Assembly (NCBI RefSeq): GCF_002878395.1
Contig: NC_061114.1
Span: 170,142,170-170,206,169, forward strand
Source: Capsicum annuum
Taxonomy: Eukaryota; Streptophyta; Magnoliopsida; Solanales; Solanaceae
Direction of reading: 5' to 3'
Length of the DNA: 64,000 nt
Shown: piece by piece, positions 58,508 through 64,000 of the stretch
How positions within the stretch are numbered: position 1 is the stretch's first letter
Layout of the letters: each line of letters begins with the position of its first letter
The notes under the pieces: generated by a model
Told to the model about the DNA's origin: nothing
What the model saw: the letters and a program-made list of their open reading frames with translations, nothing else
Database searches by the model: none
Position numbers and translations under genes: made by a program

Positions 58508-60273
58508 ACTTTTGTAAACAATCCATAATTCTCTCAAGAGCTTTTGGGCAAGAAAAGCTAGGGTTTAAACTAGAGGATTGATTTAGGGCTTGTCTTGGTT
58601 ATTTCGTTCCATCATCATCTTGGGTTAAGGCATGTTCTTTTTCCTCATTGTTAATTTTATCTAAAGTCATGGATTTTATGAATGTTTCCATGATTTCATT
58701 GAGTATATGATTTTGGTTTTCAAATGTGATTTGGGGATTTTGATATTAAATGGTTTGTTTTGATTTCCCATGGTTTTAATTATGCTTTTATATGCATTAA
58801 TGGCGATTTTAGATAATTAGATTATGTGGGAATGGTTTAATGGTAATTATAATTAGATTTGATCATATTATGCTGCTAATATGTTTGACAAAATACTTAT
58901 AAAGATATGGTTGTTACATTTACTATTTTTCATGGAACTCTTACTTGTTTTAAAAGTTGGTAAAGGAATTATGCTTGGTTTAAATGTCTTAGACTAGTAA
59001 ATAGCCAATGTTTATGATTGAGGGGTACATGGAATCCCCCAAGTGAATTAATATAGTAAATGGACGAGTACTAAAAAGTCCCCTTAAATCTATGAATGGT
59101 TGGCTATGGATGATACTTGCAAGTAAGGGTTAGTATGACGATATCAACATCAATGGACTAGGTTAATAAATAGATATTGGTTTGGTTATTTGGAAATTTG
59201 TTTTAATTAGGCAATAATGGCCGGATGTGTAGCAAAGCCATGGATGATAGAGGTCCTGAGGCGACCAAAATTGGAAACAAATATTTATTGATATGAGGTT
59301 GGTCTTGGTGACCATGTATATGATGTCGTACTATATTTTGGGGATGCACTAGTTATCCCAAGGGTTTCTTCCCTAGCCATGCTGCTACATGTACTAGGTC
59401 CCTTTCAGTAGGATGAGATAAACCCATATAGCCCATGGGTAATTTAGGATGGTAAAGCTACATAACCTATGTAAAGATTTTAAAGGATTGCTAAATATGG
59501 TCCTTTTTCCCAACATGGTTATGTATATATGGATGGTTGTGTGTATATGGATGGTCTTATTTGGTTTTATTAATGGAATTATTTAATCCTTACTCTTAGA
59601 TCATGCTATCAGACACTAGCTAACCCCTTCTACTGGCGGTTATATACCCACGTAATGTAGGAACTTTTCATTCTACTCCTCCTACATAGTGATTGACTCA
59701 GGATTAGCATTTGGACTAAAGTGGTAAGCCTCCATCCTTCCAAAAGGCTCTATTTTATGTTATAGATATTCCTAAATACTTTAATTCCTATTTTGGATAT
59801 TGGTTTGGGTACGGTTCGGGGTATGTCCCAACTAGATTTCATTATTTCTTTGGCTAGAGGATTTATGGTACTTCTATAGGTTGGAATGGGCGGGATCGAT
59901 ATTGGTGTCGGCCTTGGTATTGGGATAAGCTGAAGAGATGACATCATTAGATTAGATTGTTGGTTCTATCTTATTTTATTTTGGGATTAATTATATTATA
60001 TTTTGGAACATCTTTGGTTATGGCTTGGTTTATGGACCTTGATTTGGTATAGTTGGAATATTAATTTGGGGTGAGTGGACTTGGTTGGGTCAGTAACGGT
60101 TATGATCTTATACAAAAGTCTTATGTGAGTTATTACACAATCTTATCACATGTTCAAAATTCATCCAACTTAAGGTAGGGAGTTTGAAATTGAGTTAAGT
60201 AATGGGGTGGTCACCGGTCCTGGTCAGACTTGGGATGCGCATTACGACAAGGCCCTAGGGCAGAGTCATATCG
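58508..60273 (+). repeat. 5' LTR of element 6, second part
   Basis: Continues the LTR after element 5. It includes TTAAG-GCATGTT at 58625-58636, the family splice-donor-like motif with T changed to C. It ends near 60273 (GAGTCATATCG), aligned with GGGTCTTGACA of element 5, so the terminal CA is lost. The small frames within it are not genes. Confidence 0.72.
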
Positions 60274-60275
60274 AG

Positions 60276-60291
60276 TTGTTATCAAAACCTT
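60276..60291 (+). other. Primer-binding site, element 6
   Basis: TTGTTATCAAAACCTTAG-like text after the LTR end, a decayed TTGGTATCAGAGCCTTAG. Confidence 0.7.
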
Positions 60292-60485
60292 AGTTCATGG
60301 TCAATTAGGATTCCACAAATACATGTCGAATAGAGTCTTTTTTAGGGGCATGTAGTGCACCACACTTATAAGAGAGAGGATACAAGACATTTAGGAATGT
60401 TTAAATTTCTTGGAATTCTATTTTTAAGCTTGGAGTCTCAGTCCTAGAGTCTTATCTAATCCTTGTTTGATTTGTCTTTCAGATG

Positions 60486-61640
60486 ATGCCTCATAGATCA
60501 GAAACACAAGTAAATTCATTAAACCCATATGGGGGTAATGCTGAAGGGGTGCATCCTATTTCTGGGATTCATCTTCGATCCCACAGTCCTACACCTAATA
60601 ATTCTGGAGTTCCATCAGTTGCTACTAGTCCTCCTCAAGTTGAGGTGACTAATATGGAATTATGTCAGTCTATTTATGCAATTACTAAATTGGTTTCTTT
60701 CATATTGAGCGGGGTGAGTCTAGTGCTTTGTCTGTGGAGGACACAAGGGTTGGCCAATTCATAAAGATGAGTCCTTCCACTTTTTCTGAAGTGAAGGTGG
60801 ATGAGGATCCATATGGCTTCTTGGATGAAATAGAAAAGATATTTTTGGTTATGTAGGCTACCAATGTAGAAAGGTAAATGTCACAGCTTATTAGCTCAAA
60901 GAGTTTGCATATCAGTGGTATAAAGACTGAGATAGGGATATGGGAGATATGGAGGAGTCATCCTTATGGGATGCCTTCTCTAGTGCTTTTTTGAATTGCA
61001 TCTTTCCCCAATAGTTGAGGTAAGAAAAAATGGAGGAGTTTGTGAACCTGAAGCAGGGGAGAATGTCTGTCAAAGAATATGCCTTGAAGTTTCATAAATT
61101 ATCAAGGTATGCTCATGATTTGGTGGCTAATATATAGAAAAGGATAATGAAGATCAGTTTTGGGTCAAATTGGGATTTGATTTTGGAGAGAAAGACTTCC
61201 TGGCAGATTAAGAATATGGATATCTCTAGGTTGATTATTCATATGCATCATGTAGTGGATTAAAAGAGGAAGTAGGTAGAGTTTAGAGATAAACAATGGA
61301 AGAGGAGCAGGTTTTTTTACCAGGGAGATGCTCAATATCAGGGTGGTCGATATGGTGGAAAGTGGTAGAAAAAAAATAGGAGAGTTCTTCCTCCTACTCT
61401 TCCGCTAGTGCTCTTTACCAGTCGACTGACAGGCGTTATCAAGGTGGTGACAATTTTTTGTGTCGGGTTCCCAATCTCAGGAAAGTAGAGGTCAGTCAGT
61501 TTCTTCATGCCCTCCTTGTTGGTTTTGCGGTCGTCCTCATTAGGGTTATTATGATGAAGGAAGGATAAATGCTTTAAGTTTAGCTAGGCAGTCCATCGGC
61601 TCAGGGAATATCTAGTTAACAAGGTTTCTATAGGGGCAAA
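60486..61640 (+). pseudogene. gag, element 6
   Basis: Opens at ATG 60483/60486 (MMPHRSETQVNSL); the second ATG fits the MPPR start of the other copies. After a frameshift near 60700 the core reads KMSPSTFSEVKVDEDPYGFL near 60765-60825. Then come MEEFVNLKQGRMSVKEYALK near 61030-61092 and FHKLSRYAHDLVANI near 61090-61135. The knuckle region near 61515-61560 reads PCWFCGRPH and then breaks. Several stops (TAG) and frameshifts. Confidence 0.8.
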
Positions 61641-61650
61641 TAAGAATCTT

Positions 61651-62362
61651 GTGGCTTCATCTTCTACTCCTACACTAGGTGATGTTGCATCTGCTTCTAT
61701 TTATTCTCCTAGTTCTAGTGTTGGTCAGAATAGGTTGTATGCTTTGGGTATCAATAGAAATCCAAGGCATCACCTAATGTCGTTACTGGTACGTTATAAC
61801 TTTTCTCTCATGATGTATGTTGTTTGCTTGATTTGGGGTCTATTCTTTCCTATAAGACTCCTTATGTGGCTATATCTTTTGATTTTGGTCCAAAATTTAC
61901 TTCGTATCCTTTTTCTATTTCTACCCCAATAGTTGAATCAGTTATTGATAAGAGAGACTATGGGGGTGTGGCATCTATTGGTGACAAGAATACCTTGGTG
62001 GATCTCTTTGACTTGGATATTATGGATTTTAATATCATTATGGGATGTTTCCACTCTTGTTACACGTCTTAGGATCGTCGGACCCATAATATTTTCTGTT
62101 GGTTCCCTTGTGAACCGATTATAAAGTGGTAGGGTGTTTCTCTAGCTCCTAGGGTAAGATTTATTTATTATATTAAGGCTGAGAGGTTAATCTCTAAAGG
62201 GTGTATTTATCACATAGTCCGGGGTAAAAATTTTAACTTAGAAGGTCCTTTTTTTTCTAGTCAGTTCCAGTGGTTAATGAGTTTCTTGAGGTTTTTTCGG
62301 ATGATCTTCCTAGTGTTCTTCTGGATAGGGAAATATATTTTTGTATTGATCTAATTCTAGAC
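61651..62362 (+). pseudogene. Retropepsin-type protease and linker, element 6
   Basis: The best frame is 61824-62072. It has MLDLGSILSYKTPYVAIS (an active-site loop with Asp, Leu, Gly, Ser, closer to consensus than elements 1 and 5), ISTPIVESVIDKRDY and MDFNIIMGCFHSCYT, where the DWL motif is damaged. The linker follows with SKGCIYHIVRGKN near 62195-62235 and DREIYFCIDLI near 62323-62352. It is out of frame with gag. Confidence 0.78.
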
Positions 62363-63420
62363 ACTTGTATCCTCTTCCAAGGATAAATGTTCTTTTTGAC
62401 CAGTTCTAAGGTGCCATATTTTTTTCTAAGATAGATCTTTGGTCTGGGTACCATCAATAAAATATTAGGGAGGTGTACATTCCTATGATGGCTTTTCGTA
62501 CTATGTATGGTCACTTTGAGGTTTTGGTGATGTTATTTGGGTTGACTAATGCTCCGGCGGCGTTTATGGATCTAATGACTAGAATTTTTCATCAGTAGTT
62601 GGATCTTTTTACTATGGTGTTTATTGATGACATTTTTGTCAATACAAAGATTGAGTTAGATCATGCTAATCACCTTTGTGTGGTGTTGAAGACCTTAAAA
62701 GAATAATAGTTTTATGGAAAGTTATCCAATTGTGAGTTTTGGTTGAATGCTACAACTTTCTTAGGTCACATTATTTCTAATAAAGGGATCATTGTGGATC
62801 CTCATAATGTTTTTGTGGTGAAGTGGTGGCCGAGACCCACGACTCCATCCGATATTCAGAGTTTCTTGGGTTTAGTCGGGTATTATAGTCAATTTGTGGA
62901 AAGCATTTCATCAATAGCTACTTCTTTGACTAAGTTAACTTAGAAAAAGGTCAAGTTTTCTTGGTCAGATGCTTGTGAAGGGAGTTTGGAGAAGTTGAAG
63001 GATAAGTTAACTCTGGCTCCAATTTTGACCTTATTGGAAGGCAAAGATGGGTTCGTGGTTTACTGTGACACATCTCGGGTAGCACTTGGTTGTGTGTTGA
63101 TGCAGCATAGGAAGGTGATTTTGTATGCTTTTAGGTAGTTGAAGGTACATGAGAGGAATTATCCTAATCATGATTTAGAGCTGTTGGCAGTTGTGTTTGC
63201 TTTGAAAATATGGTGGCATTATTTGTATGTTGTTCATGTGGCTATCTTTTCTGATCATAAGAGTCTACAATATGTGTTAACCCAAAAAGAGCTTAATCAT
63301 ATGCAGAGGAGATAATTAAACTTATCAAGGATTATGATATAAGTCTAAACTATCACCTAGGTAAGACTAATGTGGTTGTTGATGATCTTAGCATGTTATT
63401 CATGGGGGAGTTGGCTCATG
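62363..63420 (+). pseudogene. Reverse transcriptase with N-terminal deletion, and RNase H, element 6
   Basis: Text jumps from the linker at about 62363 directly to YPLPRINVLFDQF near 62366-62410. The first roughly 70-80 residues of RT seen in elements 2 and 5 are therefore missing. The catalytic block reads MVFIDDIFVNT near 62617-62650. The clean stretch 62743-62943 covers FLGHIISNKGIIVDPHN, WWPRPTTPSDIQSFLGLVGY and FVESISSIATSLTKL. RNase H has VVYCDTSRVALGCVLMQH near 63055-63110, [15 protein letters not shown] and [17 protein letters not shown]. Its TAG at 63137 stands at the CAG codon of element 5. Confidence 0.84.
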
Positions 63421-64000
63421 TGGAGGAAGGAATGCAGGAATTGGTTAAGTATATTAACCATCTGGCTAATCCTAGAGTTCGCTTCTTGGAATCCAAGGAT
63501 TGTAGTGTGATATTGAAAGAAGTGGCTCGATCATCTCTTGATGCATAGAATAAGGAGAAAAAAATTCTAGATCCTATCTTGATAAAAATCAAGAATGAAG
63601 TTGGTGGGAAAAAGGTAGTGGTATTTGAGATCGGTAGAGGTGGTACTTTATGGTACCAAGTGAGGTTATGTTTTCCTGATATCGATAGGTTACTACAAAG
63701 GATTTTCGCTAAGGAGCATGAGTCTCTCTATGTTGTTCATCTTGACTTGACTAAGATGTATCATGATCTCAAGGAGATCTATTAGTGGAATGGCATGAAG
63801 ATGGATGTGGTTGATTTTGTGGACAAGTGTATAGTGTGTCAACAGGTTAAGGTTAGGCACACGAGGCCGGGAAGGTTGTATCAGGAGATTAATTTGCCCA
63901 AATAGAGTAAATTATCCATATAGACTTTGTTACCAATATTTATCGATCTCAAAATCAATATGATTCAAGTTGGTAGTCATGGATAGGATGACTAAGTTGT
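63421..64000 (+). pseudogene. Integrase N-terminal part, element 6, cut by the window end
   Basis: The linker reads ILDPILIKIKNEVG near 63565-63605. The zinc-binding part contains VVHLDLTKMYHDLKEIY near 63730-63784 and KCIVCQQVKVRHTRPG near 63824-63872, so both Cys ligands are kept. A decayed core start with VMDRMTKL lies in the last 25 bases. The catalytic core lies outside the window. Confidence 0.8.

Larger units (their letters stand above)
48542..64000 (+). mobile_element. Element 6: Ty3/gypsy retrotransposon, 5' LTR split by element 5, runs off the window
   Basis: A plus-strand element whose 5' LTR is in two parts (48542-49184 and 58508-60273) because element 5 inserted in it. Joined, the LTR is about 2.41 kb, close to the 2.40 kb of element 4. 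It is followed by a Met-tRNA-like primer site, gag, protease, RT with a deletion, RNase H and the start of integrase at the window edge. The 3' LTR is not in the window, so its target duplication (candidate AAAGG at 48537-48541) cannot be checked. Confidence 0.8.

Noticed and set aside
61824..62072. A separate small gene in element 6
   Set aside because: Its LDLGS loop and position between gag and RT show that it is the protease part of pol.

Overview
This window reads as plant nuclear repeat DNA, most likely from a nightshade (Solanaceae) genome. That family assignment is my inference from the look of the repeats. I recognise no intact host gene, tRNA or rRNA. Almost everything is decayed LTR retrotransposon, chiefly Ty3/gypsy elements with LTRs of 2.1-2.5 kb, an initiator-Met-tRNA-type primer site, the domain order gag-protease-RT-RNase H-integrase, and a C-terminal chromodomain-like tail. 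Together these suggest a Tekay/Del-like chromovirus. All reading frames are broken; the longest clean coding piece is a 194-codon integrase segment.

Layout. Element 1 (9-8781, minus) is a complete but dead element with degenerate 5-bp target duplications and a shortened 5' LTR. It sits at the edge of a tandem array of a 2.55-kb unit of unknown nature (8782-14455), followed by about 1 kb of unexplained AT-rich sequence. Element 2 (15432-26280, plus) belongs to the same broad family; its gag gene is split by an unrelated solo LTR (18579-20071) with a perfect 5-bp duplication. A minus-strand pol remnant of a different gypsy lineage follows (26281-28290). Element 4 (28291-45259, plus) has long LTRs but an apparently non-coding interior, so it may be a LARD-type non-autonomous element. 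Element 3 (32867-41963, minus), related to elements 1 and 2, is inserted in that interior.

The right part is nested three deep. An unclassified minus-oriented repeat with a coding-like interior (element 7, from 45265) is interrupted at 48541 by element 6 (plus, runs off the window). The 5' LTR of element 6 is itself split by element 5 (49185-58502, plus), which has LTRs of nearly equal length and the best-preserved pol.

The elements interact by nested insertion and shared decay rather than as a pathway. In-frame stops are often TAG where a sister copy has CAG. A zinc-binding Cys of integrase has become Tyr only in the three copies where it follows Asn. Other signals worth a look are a conserved splice-donor-like site in the LTRs of six elements and a 33-bp palindromic minisatellite that differs by exactly one unit between the two LTRs of element 5. 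Boundaries were read by eye; LTR ends backed by target duplications are the firmest.
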